64,000 bases of DNA from Candidatus Gastranaerophilales bacterium. Its GTDB lineage: Bacteria > Cyanobacteriota > Vampirovibrionia > Gastranaerophilales > Gastranaerophilaceae. The stretch is taken from NCBI GenBank assembly GCA_944323945.1, contig CALUUL010000001.1, positions 20,199 to 84,198 on the forward strand. Reading direction: 5' to 3'. Positions 43,066 through 51,760 of this stretch are shown in pieces. Position numbers and translations under genes: made by a program. Under the pieces are notes generated by a model that saw only the letters and a list, made by a program, of their open reading frames with translations, had not been told where the DNA came from and searched no databases. Each line of letters starts with the position of its first letter. Within the stretch, counting starts at the first letter, position 1.

Positions 43066-45150
43066 TTATGAACGAGCACCTGATTTTGAAATAATTTCTT
43101 CTTGAACATTATTTGGAACTTGTTCATACTTCAAGAATTCCATAGAGAATGTACCTCTACCTTGAGTATTAGAACGTAAGTCTGTTGCATAACCAAACAT
43201 GTTACCTAATGGAACAGTTGCTCTAACAATTACATTACCTGTATTACCAATTGGTTCTTGACCTTCAATACGTCCACGACGTCTTGAAATATCACCGATA
43301 ATTGTACCTGTATATTCATCAGGAATTTCAATTTCAACCTTCATCATAGGCTCAAGAATACAAGGTCTTGCTTTCTTACAACCATCTTTGATAGCCATAG
43401 AACCGGCAATCTTAAATGCCATTTCTGAAGAGTCAACATCGTGATATGAACCATCATAAAGTTCAACTTTAACGTCAATCATAGGATATCCGGCTAAAAT
43501 ACCACCTTCAAGAGCTTCTTCCATACCTTTTCTTGCAGGTTCGATGTATTCTTTCGGAATAGCACCACCAACGATTTTGTTTTCGAATACAAAACCTTCA
43601 TTTTCACCAGCTGGAGAAATTCTGATTTTAACGTGACCATATTGACCTTTACCACCTGATTGTCTAATAAATTTAGAATCTTGATCTGCATTTCCTAAGA
43701 TAGTTTCTCTATATGCAACTTGTGGTTTACCAACATTAGCATCAACTTTGAATTCTCTTAAAAGACGGTCAACAATAATATCTAAGTGAAGTTCACCCAT
43801 ACCTGAAATAATTGTTTGACCTGTTTCAGAATCTGATTTAACTCTGAAGGATGGGTCTTCTTCAGCAAGTTTTTGAAGTGCAATACCCATTTTATCTTGG
43901 TCAGCTTTTGTTTTTGGTTCAATAGCAACAGAAATAACAGGATCTGGAAATTCCATTTTTTCTAATATAATTGGTGCATTTTCATCACACAATGTATCAC
44001 CAGTTGTTGTATCTTTTAAACCAACTGCCGCACAGATATCACCAGCATATACTTCCGAAATTTCATTTCTTTGATCAGCATACATTTGAACCAATCTTGA
44101 AATACGTTCTTTTTTACCATTTGTTGCATTCAATGCATAAGAACCTGCTGTCAATTTACCTGAATAAACTCTTAAGAATGTTAAACGACCAACATATGGA
44201 TCCGTCATAATCTTAAATGCTAAAGCAGAGAATGGCTCACTTTCAGAAGAATGTCTTTCTACTTTTGTTCCATCTTCAAGTTCACCTTCAATAGCTTTTA
44301 CATCTAATGGAGATGGCATATAGTAAACAACATTATCCAAAAGTAATTGAACACCTTTATTCTTGAATGCTGTACCGCAACATACAGGAACGATTTGGTT
44401 TGTACAAACTGCTTTTCTTAAAGCCGCCTTTAATTCGTCTATTGTAGGTTCTTCACCTTCCATAAATTTCATCATCAAATCATCATCTGTTTCTGAAATT
44501 TTTTCAATCATTTCTGCTCTGTATTCTTGAGCTTTTTCAAGAAGGTCTGCAGGAATTTCTTCTTCTTTTATATCTGTACCAAGGTCATTAGTATAAATTT
44601 CAGCTTTCATTGTCATAAGATCAACCAAACCTGTAAATTTATCTTCTGCACCAATTGGTAATTGAATAGGTACTGCATTTGCATTTAATCTATTCTTTAA
44701 TTGGTCAACAACTCTATAGAAATCAGCACCTGTTCTATCCATTTTATTAACAAATACCATTCTAGGTACTTCATATCTGTTTGCTTGTCTCCAAACTGTT
44801 TCTGATTGTGATTGAACACCGCCAACAGCACAAAATACAGCAACAACACCATCTAATACACGAAGTGAACGTTCAACTTCAATTGTAAAGTCAACGTGCC
44901 CTGGGGTATCAATAATGTTAAATTGGTGATCTTTCCACATTGCTGTTACAGCTGCAGACTGAATTGTAATACCTCTTTCACGTTCTTGTTCCATAAAGTC
45001 GGTTACAGCAGCACCATCGTGTACTTCACCGATTTTATGTGTTTTACCTGTGTAGAAAAGAATACGTTCAGTGGTAGTTGTTTTACCTGCATCGATGTGA
45101 GCAGCAATACCAAAGTTTCTTACTCTTTCCAATGGAACTTTTCTTGCCAT
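43066..45150 (-). CDS. fusA: Elongation factor G
   Basis: 694 residues, full length. The GTPase translocates tRNAs and mRNA on the ribosome and helps recycling. G1 is [12 protein letters not shown] (17-28), the switch region has [12 protein letters not shown]3 is DTPGHVDFT and G4 is NKMDRTGAD. Domains II to V follow, including [20 protein letters not shown] and [13 protein letters not shown]. It is not the tetracycline-resistance type. The gene stands alone, not in the usual rpsL-rpsG-fusA-tuf cluster. AAAGGA precedes the ATG, and a TATAAT lies on the minus strand at 45191-45186. Confidence 0.97.
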   Translation of the reverse strand: MARKVPLERVRNFGIAAHIDAGKTTTTERILFYTGKTHKIGEVHDGAAVTDFMEQERERGITIQSAAVTAMWKDHQFNIIDTPGHVDFTIEVERSLRVLDGVVAVFCAVGGVQSQSETVWRQANRYEVPRMVFVNKMDRTGADFYRVVDQLKNRLNANAVPIQLPIGAEDKFTGLVDLMTMKAEIYTNDLGTDIKEEEIPADLLEKAQEYRAEMIEKISETDDDLMMKFMEGEEPTIDELKAALRKAVCTNQIVPVCCGTAFKNKGVQLLLDNVVYYMPSPLDVKAIEGELEDGTKVERHSSESEPFSALAFKIMTDPYVGRLTFLRVYSGKLTAGSYALNATNGKKERISRLVQMYADQRNEISEVYAGDICAAVGLKDTTTGDTLCDENAPIILEKMEFPDPVISVAIEPKTKADQDKMGIALQKLAEEDPSFRVKSDSETGQTIISGMGELHLDIIVDRLLREFKVDANVGKPQVAYRETILGNADQDSKFIRQSGGKGQYGHVKIRISPAGENEGFVFENKIVGGAIPKEYIEPARKGMEEALEGGILAGYPMIDVKVELYDGSYHDVDSSEMAFKIAGSMAIKDGCKKARPCILEPMMKVEIEIPDEYTGTIIGDISRRRGRIEGQEPIGNTGNVIVRATVPLGNMFGYATDLRSNTQGRGTFSMEFLKYEQVPNNVQEEIISKSGARS

Positions 45151-45372
45151 TTTCTTTTTCCTTTATTTATCACTACTTAATTTAAATTATACTTAGCTTA
45201 CGCCATTTTTATCTTTACATAAACACATTTTTTTTTAAAGAACATGCTCAAAAATCTTAAAAATATAGTTCATCTTTTGTAAAGAAAAATTATATCTTTT
45301 ATTCAATTGCTAAAGTTTATATATTTTTTGCCGAAATTAAATTCTATAAGATATAGAAAAAGGAGAGTTATT

Positions 45373-45603
45373 ATGGCAGAAGCAAACAAAATCAACGCTT
45401 TATATAAAAATATCCTTGGAGATACAAAAGCAACTATTGAAGCAATTCAAAAGTATATTAACAATAATTCTGTCAAAAATAAACAAATAATTGAAAACAC
45501 ACAAATTGAAGAAGAACCGGCTGCTTCTATTAACAGAATATTAAACAGTACTTGCTGTGAAGAAACAAATTCTGAAATTCAAAAAATTATAAATAATTTG
45601 TAG
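45373..45603 (+). CDS. Small soluble protein of unknown function
   Basis: 76 residues, not recognised. AAGGAG is 8 bases before the ATG, so it is probably translated; the open frame extends to 45307 without a site. The sequence is polar and helical (INALYKNILGDTKATIEAIQKYI, first 30 residues) with an adjacent Cys pair in LNSTCCEETNS. No signal peptide or membrane segment. It has 50-70 bases of AT-rich DNA on each side and no operon partner; asnS follows from its own promoter. Confidence 0.6.
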   Translation: MAEANKINALYKNILGDTKATIEAIQKYINNNSVKNKQIIENTQIEEEPAASINRILNSTCCEETNSEIQKIINNL

Positions 45604-45626
45604 TTATTTATATACTGATTAAATTA

Positions 45627-45635
45627 TGATAAAAT
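45627..45635 (+). promoter_or_regulatory. Extended -10 element for asnS
   Basis: TGATAAAAT, an extended -10 of the same form as those before murF and hom, 34 bases before the chosen asnS ATG. Confidence 0.45.
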
Positions 45636-45669
45636 TAACCCGCATAGTATTTTTATGGGGTTAATTTTT

Positions 45670-46956
45670 ATGAAAAAAATTTGGATTGAAGACATTAAAA
45701 ATTACGAAAACAAAGAAGTTATTTTACAAGCTTGGTTATACAATAAACGCTCAAGCGGAAAACTTCATTTCCTTCAACTTCGTGACGGAACTGCTGAAAT
45801 TCAGGCAGTAGTTTTTAAAGGAAATGTATCAGACGAAGTCTTTGAACTTGCTGATAAAATTTCTCAAGAAAGTGTTGTTGAAGTAAAAGGAACAGTAAAA
45901 AAACATGAGCGTTCAAAAATAGGTTATGAAATTGATGCAACAGATGTTAAAGTTATAAGTGTTGCAAACGATTATCCTATTACACCTAAAGAACATGGAC
46001 CTCATTTTCTTATGGAACACCGCCACTTATGGCTTCGTTCTTTAAAACAAAAAGCAATATTAAAAATTCGCCATACAATTATAAAATCAGTAAGAGATTT
46101 TTTCGATTCACACGGATTTACACTTGTTGATGCTCCAATATTTACACCAAATGCTTGTGAGGGTTCTACTACATTATTTGAAACTAATTATTTTGATCAG
46201 AAAGCATACTTGAGTCAGTCAGGACAATTATATATGGAAGCTGCTGCAATGGCTGTCGGTAAAGCTTATTGTTTTGGTCCTACATTTAGAGCTGAAAAAT
46301 CAAAAACCAGACGTCACTTAACCGAATTTTGGATGGTAGAGCCGGAAATGGCTTTTGCTGATATTTGGGATGATATGGATTTAGCAGAAGAATTTGTTGA
46401 ATATATTGTTGAGAAAGTACTTGAAAATAACCGTCAAGATTTAGAAACCCTTGAAAGAGATATTTCTAAGCTTGAAAATATTAAACGTCCATTTCCCAGA
46501 ATTTCTTATGATGAAGCAATTGAAATTCTTCATAAGAAAGGTAATGATACTCCATATGGAGAAGATTTTGGCGGTGACGAGGAAACTCTTATTTCTGAAG
46601 AATTTGATAAACCAGTTATGATTCACCATTACCCAATGAGCGTCAAAGCTTTTTATTTTAAACAAGCAGAAAATGATAAAGCAGCTTGTGTTGATATGAT
46701 AGCACCTGAAGGATACGGTGAAATTATTGGCGGTGGTCAAAGAGAAGAAGATATTGATAAATTAATGGCTAAGATAAAGGAACAAAATCTAAATCCTGAA
46801 ACTTTCGATTGGTATTTAGATTTAAGAAAATATGGAAGTGTACCTCATGCCGGTTTTGGTCTTGGAATAGAAAGAACCGTAGCGTGGATTTGCGGTTTGC
46901 ACCATGTACGTGAAACTATTCCTTTCCCAAGATTAATGGATAGAATTAGACCATAA
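45670..46956 (+). CDS. asnS: Asparaginyl-tRNA synthetase
   Basis: 428 residues from ATG 45670 (GGGG 9 bases upstream); an in-frame ATG lies at 45655. A class IIb synthetase that charges tRNA-Asn. The N-terminal OB fold binds the anticodon ([24 protein letters not shown]). The catalytic domain has motif 2 [21 protein letters not shown] and motif 3 [15 protein letters not shown]. The [11 protein letters not shown] form and the absence of a GAD insertion point to AsnRS rather than AspRS. Having it implies direct Asn-tRNA charging. A terminator follows. Confidence 0.95.
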   Translation: MKKIWIEDIKNYENKEVILQAWLYNKRSSGKLHFLQLRDGTAEIQAVVFKGNVSDEVFELADKISQESVVEVKGTVKKHERSKIGYEIDATDVKVISVANDYPITPKEHGPHFLMEHRHLWLRSLKQKAILKIRHTIIKSVRDFFDSHGFTLVDAPIFTPNACEGSTTLFETNYFDQKAYLSQSGQLYMEAAAMAVGKAYCFGPTFRAEKSKTRRHLTEFWMVEPEMAFADIWDDMDLAEEFVEYIVEKVLENNRQDLETLERDISKLENIKRPFPRISYDEAIEILHKKGNDTPYGEDFGGDEETLISEEFDKPVMIHHYPMSVKAFYFKQAENDKAACVDMIAPEGYGEIIGGGQREEDIDKLMAKIKEQNLNPETFDWYLDLRKYGSVPHAGFGLGIERTVAWICGLHHVRETIPFPRLMDRIRP

Positions 46957-46980
46957 AAAGAGGGGATAACCCCTCTTTTT
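46955..46980. terminator. Terminator after asnS
   Basis: An 11-bp stem (AAAAAGAGGGG / CCCCTCTTTTT) with an ATAA loop, directly after the asnS stop and abutting the stop of the convergent gene, with A/T runs on both sides. It probably serves both. Confidence 0.85.
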
Positions 46981-47994
46981 TTATGAAAATGCTTTTTCTA
47001 AAATATCATAATATATTGGAAACACATCTATATTAAGTGTTTTATTTGTTTTTAATATTTTTCTTGCAACTTCCGATTCTGTTGTATATGCTTCCTTTTC
47101 ATCTGCCGCTCTAAGTGCACAATAACTTCTAACTTTTCTCATTAAATTTTCGTAATGTTCATTATCTGGAATCATATCAAATATTTCAGGTTGATTTTTC
47201 TTTATAGAAATCATTGCATTTTCAAATATTTGATTAAAACCAGCTCTTAATAAAGTTTGCATATCCTTTTCACTTTTTAATCCATTTGCAATTGGGAGCA
47301 TTTGACGGTTAACAGGAGCTTCAACAGGAATTATGTTAGAATATTTCTGAAAAGCCTTCACGTCAAGACATCCTTGAATAATAGGTGCTACAGTTTGAGC
47401 TTGAATCCTAGTATCAAATACGCTGAATACTAAATCACTTATACCCATTATTGCCTTTGCATAATCAATATCACCTTTAGACATTATTTTAAGTTGATTA
47501 AATGAATTATTTGTATCTAATTGTTTTATATGAGTAAATTCATGTGCACAATTCATTGAAAATAAAAGCATTTCTATTTCATCTGCATCCATTTTCGGTA
47601 AATCTACAAAAATCTCTTTATTTGATGAAGTAAAATCATCTTCAAGCTGAGAACAAAAATATGCACCATAATTTTGACCGTCTGAAATTCTATTTTTTAA
47701 TTCACTCATTGGATAAACACTTACACTATCAGAATACTTACTTGTTATATTTGAAATATCTTGTAATGTTAATTTTTTTGTCTTTGATTCTTTTAAAATA
47801 TCTTGAGAATATTCCATTGCAATCTGAACTCTTGGAGGAAGCTTCTTACTTGAAGACTTTTTACCACAAAAAGAAACTATGTCCCGATTTGGCGTTCTTT
47901 CCAAAGAATTTGTTTTAAAAGAAGCCATACCTGATTGCATGTTATATTTTGGTAAATTTCCAATCAAAATAAGATTATTTAAATTTATTCTCAT
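46981..47994 (-). CDS. Putative zinc metallopeptidase-like protein (HExxH), unknown family
   Basis: 337 residues, no clear signal peptide or membrane segment. A single HExxH motif, AHEFTHIKQLD (HEFTH at about 155-159), suggests a zinc-dependent peptidase, but no third zinc ligand can be placed by eye. The N-terminus is polar, with ASFKTNSL and then VSFCGKKSSS near residues 25-48, a motif type seen in other unknown proteins of the window. AGGA stands 9 bases before the ATG. It converges on asnS and shares its terminator. Function unknown. Confidence 0.65.
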   Translation of the reverse strand: MRINLNNLILIGNLPKYNMQSGMASFKTNSLERTPNRDIVSFCGKKSSSKKLPPRVQIAMEYSQDILKESKTKKLTLQDISNITSKYSDSVSVYPMSELKNRISDGQNYGAYFCSQLEDDFTSSNKEIFVDLPKMDADEIEMLLFSMNCAHEFTHIKQLDTNNSFNQLKIMSKGDIDYAKAIMGISDLVFSVFDTRIQAQTVAPIIQGCLDVKAFQKYSNIIPVEAPVNRQMLPIANGLKSEKDMQTLLRAGFNQIFENAMISIKKNQPEIFDMIPDNEHYENLMRKVRSYCALRAADEKEAYTTESEVARKILKTNKTLNIDVFPIYYDILEKAFS

Positions 47995-48048
47995 TTTTCT
48001 CGTTCCTATTTACTCCTTATAAAAAATCTCAAAAAATTTTTTGATTAA

Positions 48049-48094
48049 ATTCCAAAAGATTGTGTAACATATCTTAAAAACTGGCTTTTGGAAT
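48049..48094. repeat. 10-bp inverted repeat upstream of ruvC
   Basis: ATTCCAAAAG (48049-48058) and CTTTTGGAAT (48085-48094), perfect arms with a 26-base spacer. The right arm ends 9 bases before the ruvC -10 hexamer and covers the expected -35 position. It may be an operator. It does not resemble a LexA box. Confidence 0.4.
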
Positions 48095-48103
48095 AATCTA
48101 AAA

Positions 48104-48109
48104 TATAAT
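48104..48109 (+). promoter_or_regulatory. -10 element of ruvC, giving a leaderless transcript
   Basis: A consensus TATAAT ends 6 bases before the ruvC ATG (48116), so the transcript would begin at or next to the start codon. No ribosome binding site fits between them. Confidence 0.5.
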
Positions 48110-48115
48110 TAAAGA

Positions 48116-48589
48116 ATGAGAATATTAGGAATTGACCCCGGACTTGCCATTGTTGGTTATTCGGTAATAGATACTGAAAAAGATAAAAATATTTTAGTTT
48201 CATCAGGTTCTATACAAACAGATAAAAATAAAACTGATGCAGAACGTCTTTTAGAAATAGAAACTGATATGCAAACACTTATTAAAAATTTTCATCCTGA
48301 TTTTGCAAGTATAGAAAAACTATTTTATTTTAAAAATCAAAAAACAATAATCCCTGTAGCTGAAGCAAGAGGTGTTATTCTTTCAGTGCTACAAAAAAAT
48401 CAAATTAAAATACAAGAATTCACACCGATTGAAGTAAAACAAATAATAACTGGATATGGAAGAGCAACAAAAGACGAAGTCGCTAAAATTGTACAAATGA
48501 GCATTGAGTATAAAAAATTACCAAAATTGGATGACACTATAGACTCTATAGCTATTGCACTTTGTTTTGCTCGTAATAACATAAATTAA
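48116..48589 (+). CDS. ruvC: Holliday junction resolvase RuvC
   Basis: 157 residues, normal length. It cuts four-way junctions left by recombination, together with RuvAB. The first catalytic Asp is in RILGIDPGLAIVGYS (Asp7), the Glu is in ASIEKLFYFKNQKT, and the C-terminal acidic pair is in KLDDTIDSIAIALC. All four carboxylates can be placed, so it should be active. It appears to be leaderless. The membrane protein gene follows after 11 bases with its own AAGGAG. ruvA and ruvB are not in the window. Confidence 0.94.
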   Translation: MRILGIDPGLAIVGYSVIDTEKDKNILVSSGSIQTDKNKTDAERLLEIETDMQTLIKNFHPDFASIEKLFYFKNQKTIIPVAEARGVILSVLQKNQIKIQEFTPIEVKQIITGYGRATKDEVAKIVQMSIEYKKLPKLDDTIDSIAIALCFARNNIN

Positions 48590-48600
48590 GGAGAAATATA

Positions 48601-49044
48601 ATGATAAATAAATCCTTATTAAAAATAATTTGTATATTTTCTATTATAGTAGGTGGAATTCTCGGTGTAATACCATTAATACCCGCTTTTACTTGGATTG
48701 CTTTTCTAGCTGTAATGTTTTTAGTTGCACCATTTATGATAATTTATCTTAAAAAATTAAATATAATTAAAACTATTGAGACAGAGAAATGTCTATTAAT
48801 TGGTGCAATATCAGGTATAAGTGCATTTTTAGGCTTTGCAACAATATATTTTCCTATAGCTTTCATTTTGAATTTGATATTTAAAATCCAATCTTTTCTA
48901 TGGATAAAAGTTATCTTTATGAATATTGGCTTTTTAATACCAATGATTATTCTAATTTCACTTCTATGTGGATTAATGAACACCTTTTCAGGCTTTTTAA
49001 CAGCATATTTTTATGAATATTTTAAACCTAGAAATAGAGGATAA
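48601..49044 (+). CDS. Four-helix membrane protein of unknown function
   Basis: 147 residues, not recognised. Four hydrophobic helices, about 8-28, 33-50, 63-92 and 102-135, with short loops and a charged tail (YFKPRNRG). AAGGAG lies before the ATG. It sits 11 bases after ruvC and its stop is directly before the mtnA start, so the three probably form one transcript. The sequence offers no functional clue. Confidence 0.65.
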   Translation: MINKSLLKIICIFSIIVGGILGVIPLIPAFTWIAFLAVMFLVAPFMIIYLKKLNIIKTIETEKCLLIGAISGISAFLGFATIYFPIAFILNLIFKIQSFLWIKVIFMNIGFLIPMIILISLLCGLMNTFSGFLTAYFYEYFKPRNRG

Positions 49045-49045
49045 T

Positions 49046-50101
49046 ATGGCTTTTGAATCAAAAATTAAAACAATTGAATGGGTAGATAATTTCTCAAGAA
49101 TGATAGACCAAACAGTTTTACCAAAAGAATATAAAACTGTAGACATAAAAACAGATAAAGAAATGTTTTTCGCAATTAAAGATATGATAGTTCGAGGAGC
49201 ACCTGCAATAGGAATAGCAGGTGTACATGGTGTTTCACTTGCAGCAATTGAATTATCCAAAACAATTAGTAACAAATCAGAATTTCTTGAAAAATTAAAA
49301 GAAAGAGGCAAATACCTAAAATCATCAAGACCAACAGCCGTAAATTTAATGTGGGGAGTTAACCAACAAATAGACCTCGCCTTAAAACAACAAGGAAATA
49401 TTGATGAAATAACTAAAGCTTTAATTGAAAACGGCATTAAACTTGAAAATGAAGATATAGAAATAAACAAAAAAATTGGAGATTATGGAGCACAAGTAGT
49501 TCCAAAAGGGGCAACAATATTAACGCACTGTAATGCAGGTGCTTTAGCAACCGTAGGTTATGGTACTGCTTTAGGCGTTATAAGAAGTGCATTTGCAAAA
49601 GATCCTACAATTAAAGTTTTTGCAGATGAAACAAGACCAAGACAACAAGGTGCAAGATTAACTACTTGGGAACTTACAAGTGACGGAATACCTACAACAC
49701 TAATAACCGATGGTATGTGTTCATACTTTATGTCAAAAGGTATGATTGATATGGTTGTAGTAGGAGCTGATAGAATTGCTGCAAATGGTGATACAGCTAA
49801 TAAAATAGGTACATATACAGTTGCAATTGCTGCAAAATACCATAATATTCCATTCTATATTGCAGCACCATTATCAACAATAGATACATCTATAAAATCA
49901 GGAAAAGAAATACCTATTGAGGAACGTTCACACGAAGAAGTAACACATATAAATGGAGACTGGATTTGTGCAAAAGATGTCAATATAATAAACCCGGGGT
50001 TTGATGTAACACCCAATGAACTTATTACCGGTATTATTACAGAAAAAGGAATTCTAAAACCCGAGTTTAAAACCTCTATAAACAATGCCTTTAAGGGCTA
50101 G
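49046..50101 (+). CDS. mtnA: S-methyl-5-thioribose-1-phosphate isomerase MtnA
   Basis: 351 residues from ATG 49046, with GAGGA 4 bases upstream; a longer frame starts at 49013 inside the preceding gene. The enzyme isomerises methylthioribose 1-phosphate to the ribulose form in the methionine salvage pathway. Signatures: VRGAPAIGIAG, SRPTAVNLMWG, the catalytic Cys in THCNAGALATVGYGTALGVIR, and the catalytic Asp in VVGADRIAANGD. The family also includes ribose 1,5-bisphosphate isomerases and eIF2B subunits, but these motifs favour MtnA. No other methionine salvage gene is nearby. Confidence 0.92.
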   Translation: MAFESKIKTIEWVDNFSRMIDQTVLPKEYKTVDIKTDKEMFFAIKDMIVRGAPAIGIAGVHGVSLAAIELSKTISNKSEFLEKLKERGKYLKSSRPTAVNLMWGVNQQIDLALKQQGNIDEITKALIENGIKLENEDIEINKKIGDYGAQVVPKGATILTHCNAGALATVGYGTALGVIRSAFAKDPTIKVFADETRPRQQGARLTTWELTSDGIPTTLITDGMCSYFMSKGMIDMVVVGADRIAANGDTANKIGTYTVAIAAKYHNIPFYIAAPLSTIDTSIKSGKEIPIEERSHEEVTHINGDWICAKDVNIINPGFDVTPNELITGIITEKGILKPEFKTSINNAFKG

Positions 50102-50114
50102 TCATAAGGATAAT

Positions 50115-50143
50115 TTGAAAAAATTAACCTAAAATGCTATAAT
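50115..50143 (+). promoter_or_regulatory. Consensus promoter of the first ompH gene
   Basis: TTGAAA (50115-50120), exactly 17 bases, then TATAAT (50138-50143) with an extended TGC before it. AAAGGAG and the ompH ATG follow at 50167. Confidence 0.8.
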
Positions 50144-50166
50144 CTACACATTAAAAGGAGTATAAA

Positions 50167-50634
50167 ATGAAAAATAGTCTAAAATTATTAACAGTATCTT
50201 TAGTAGCATTTGCTATAGGTATTGCAGCAGGAAATTATGCAATATCTGATACGCCTTCAAACTTTAAAGTAGCAGTTGTCGATGTTCAAAAAGTTGTAGC
50301 ATCTTCTTCTCAAGTTAAGGCGTTGAAAGATGAACAAAAGAAAAAAGGTCAAGAATTAGCTAAGTTTATTGAAACAGCTAAAGCTAATCTTGATAAAGAA
50401 AAAGACGCTAAAAAGAAGAAATCTTTAGAAGAAAAATATAATAAAGAATTCCAAGCAAAAAGAGATGCTATTGCGAAAAATTACGAAACAAAATTACTTG
50501 CTATTGATAAAAACATATCAAGCGTAATTGATAAAAATGCACAAGCAAACGGATATAACTTAGTTCTTGCTAAAGGTGTTGTATTATCAGGTGGTACTGA
50601 TATTACTGATGCTATATCAAAAGAAGTTAAATAA
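50167..50634 (+). CDS. OmpH/Skp-family periplasmic chaperone
   Basis: 155 residues. An N-terminal signal segment (about 1-27) is followed by the Skp core: VAVVDVQKVVASSSQVKALK, a long lysine-rich coiled coil (about 55-120) and the closing strand NLVLAKGVVLSGGTDITDAI. Skp trimers hold outer membrane proteins in the periplasm, so this supports a two-membrane envelope. AAAGGAG stands before the ATG, with a consensus promoter in front and a terminator behind: a single-gene unit. A paralogue lies at 54440-54892 and shares the G-V-V-x2-G-G-x-D-[IV]-T motif. Confidence 0.88.
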   Translation: MKNSLKLLTVSLVAFAIGIAAGNYAISDTPSNFKVAVVDVQKVVASSSQVKALKDEQKKKGQELAKFIETAKANLDKEKDAKKKKSLEEKYNKEFQAKRDAIAKNYETKLLAIDKNISSVIDKNAQANGYNLVLAKGVVLSGGTDITDAISKEVK

Positions 50635-50656
50635 ATTTATTAAAATTTTATGTAAA

Positions 50657-50680
50657 AAAAGGAAGCTAAAGCTTCCTTTT
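50657..50680 (+). terminator. Terminator after the first ompH gene
   Basis: A 10-bp stem (AAAAGGAAGC / GCTTCCTTTT) with a TAAA loop and following T run, 22 bases after the stop. Confidence 0.85.
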
Positions 50681-50767
50681 TTATTAACAATAAACAAAAT
50701 AATTAATTCTTTTGTATTTGAAAAAAACAATTTAAGTGTTACTCTTAAATAGAGAAAGAGGCATATT

Positions 50768-51760
50768 ATGTCAAAGAAAATTCTTTTTATAATAGATGAA
50801 GTTGAATTAAAATACTTCGAATTCAATGATTTAGTAACAAATTTCTGGTTTATAAAAGAGTTCTTAAAAAGAAATTACAAAGTATCAATAGGAATAAAAC
50901 GTGATTTATTTATAGAAAATGGACAATCCTATGTATTTAGCCGAGTATCCTATCTAAAAGAAGAAAATATTTTCTACAACAAAGAACAGCAAAAACAATT
51001 AATAAATGATTTTGATGTTGTATTTTTCCGTCCTGATCCTCCTGTTGATATCAATTATATAAATGCATGTTATGTTTTTGACTATGTAGATAAAGAAAAA
51101 ACACTTTTAATAAATGACCCGTCAGAAATAAAAAACTTCAACGAAAAATTTCATATTAATTATTTCAAAGATTTTGTACCAAAGAATATAGTTACAAGTT
51201 CAGCAGAGTTAATTATAAATTTTGTAGAAAATAATAAAGAAGCAATTCTAAAACCATTAAACAGATGTTTTGGAAATGGGGTCTATTATTTAAACAAAGA
51301 TGATAAAAATCTTCTTACAATTATTAACAATATGACTGAAGATGGAAAAACTCCGGTAATGCTTCAAGAATATCTTCCCGAAGCAAAATTTGGCGATAAA
51401 CGAGTATTAATAATAGGCGAAACTGTAATGGAAGAATGTATACAAAAACTACCGGGAGACCATAATTTTAAATTTTCAATACATTCAGACAGATATTTCA
51501 AAGATGCTTTTTTATCTCTAAATGAAATAAAATTAGCACAAACAATAGCAAAAAAATTATCCGAAAGAGGATTATATTTAGTAGGGCTCGATGTTATAAA
51601 TGAAAAAGTAATAGAAATAAATGTAACAAGTCCTTGTTATTTTATCAGAGAAATAAATCAACATTATAATATTCACTTTGAAGATAAAATAATGACTTGT
51701 ATAGAAGAATTAATTGAAAAACATTTTTCAAAAGAAAGGCTCTATGCTGTTAACAAATAA
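50768..51760 (+). CDS. gshB: Glutathione synthetase-like ATP-grasp enzyme
   Basis: 330 residues, normal GshB length. It joins gamma-glutamylcysteine and glycine using ATP. The opening KILFIIDEVELKYFEFND, VVFFRPDPPVDINYI, ILKPLNRCFGNGVYYL and MLQEYLPEAKFGDKRVLIIGE correspond to the GshB substrate and ATP-grasp motifs, and GLDVINEKVIEINVTSP is the metal-binding end. It overlaps the following glutamate-cysteine ligase gene by 17 bases, which strongly supports the assignment. AGAGG lies before the ATG. Confidence 0.87.
   Translation: MSKKILFIIDEVELKYFEFNDLVTNFWFIKEFLKRNYKVSIGIKRDLFIENGQSYVFSRVSYLKEENIFYNKEQQKQLINDFDVVFFRPDPPVDINYINACYVFDYVDKEKTLLINDPSEIKNFNEKFHINYFKDFVPKNIVTSSAELIINFVENNKEAILKPLNRCFGNGVYYLNKDDKNLLTIINNMTEDGKTPVMLQEYLPEAKFGDKRVLIIGETVMEECIQKLPGDHNFKFSIHSDRYFKDAFLSLNEIKLAQTIAKKLSERGLYLVGLDVINEKVIEINVTSPCYFIREINQHYNIHFEDKIMTCIEELIEKHFSKERLYAVNK

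Noticed and set aside
43066..45150. Tetracycline-resistance ribosomal protection protein
   Set aside because: Length, the full set of EF-G domains and the G-loop sequence [12 protein letters not shown] fit normal elongation factor G.
48049..48094. LexA-type box before ruvC
   Set aside because: The arms ATTCCAAAAG / CTTTTGGAAT do not match GAAC-N4-GTTC or CTG-type SOS boxes, and the spacer is too long.
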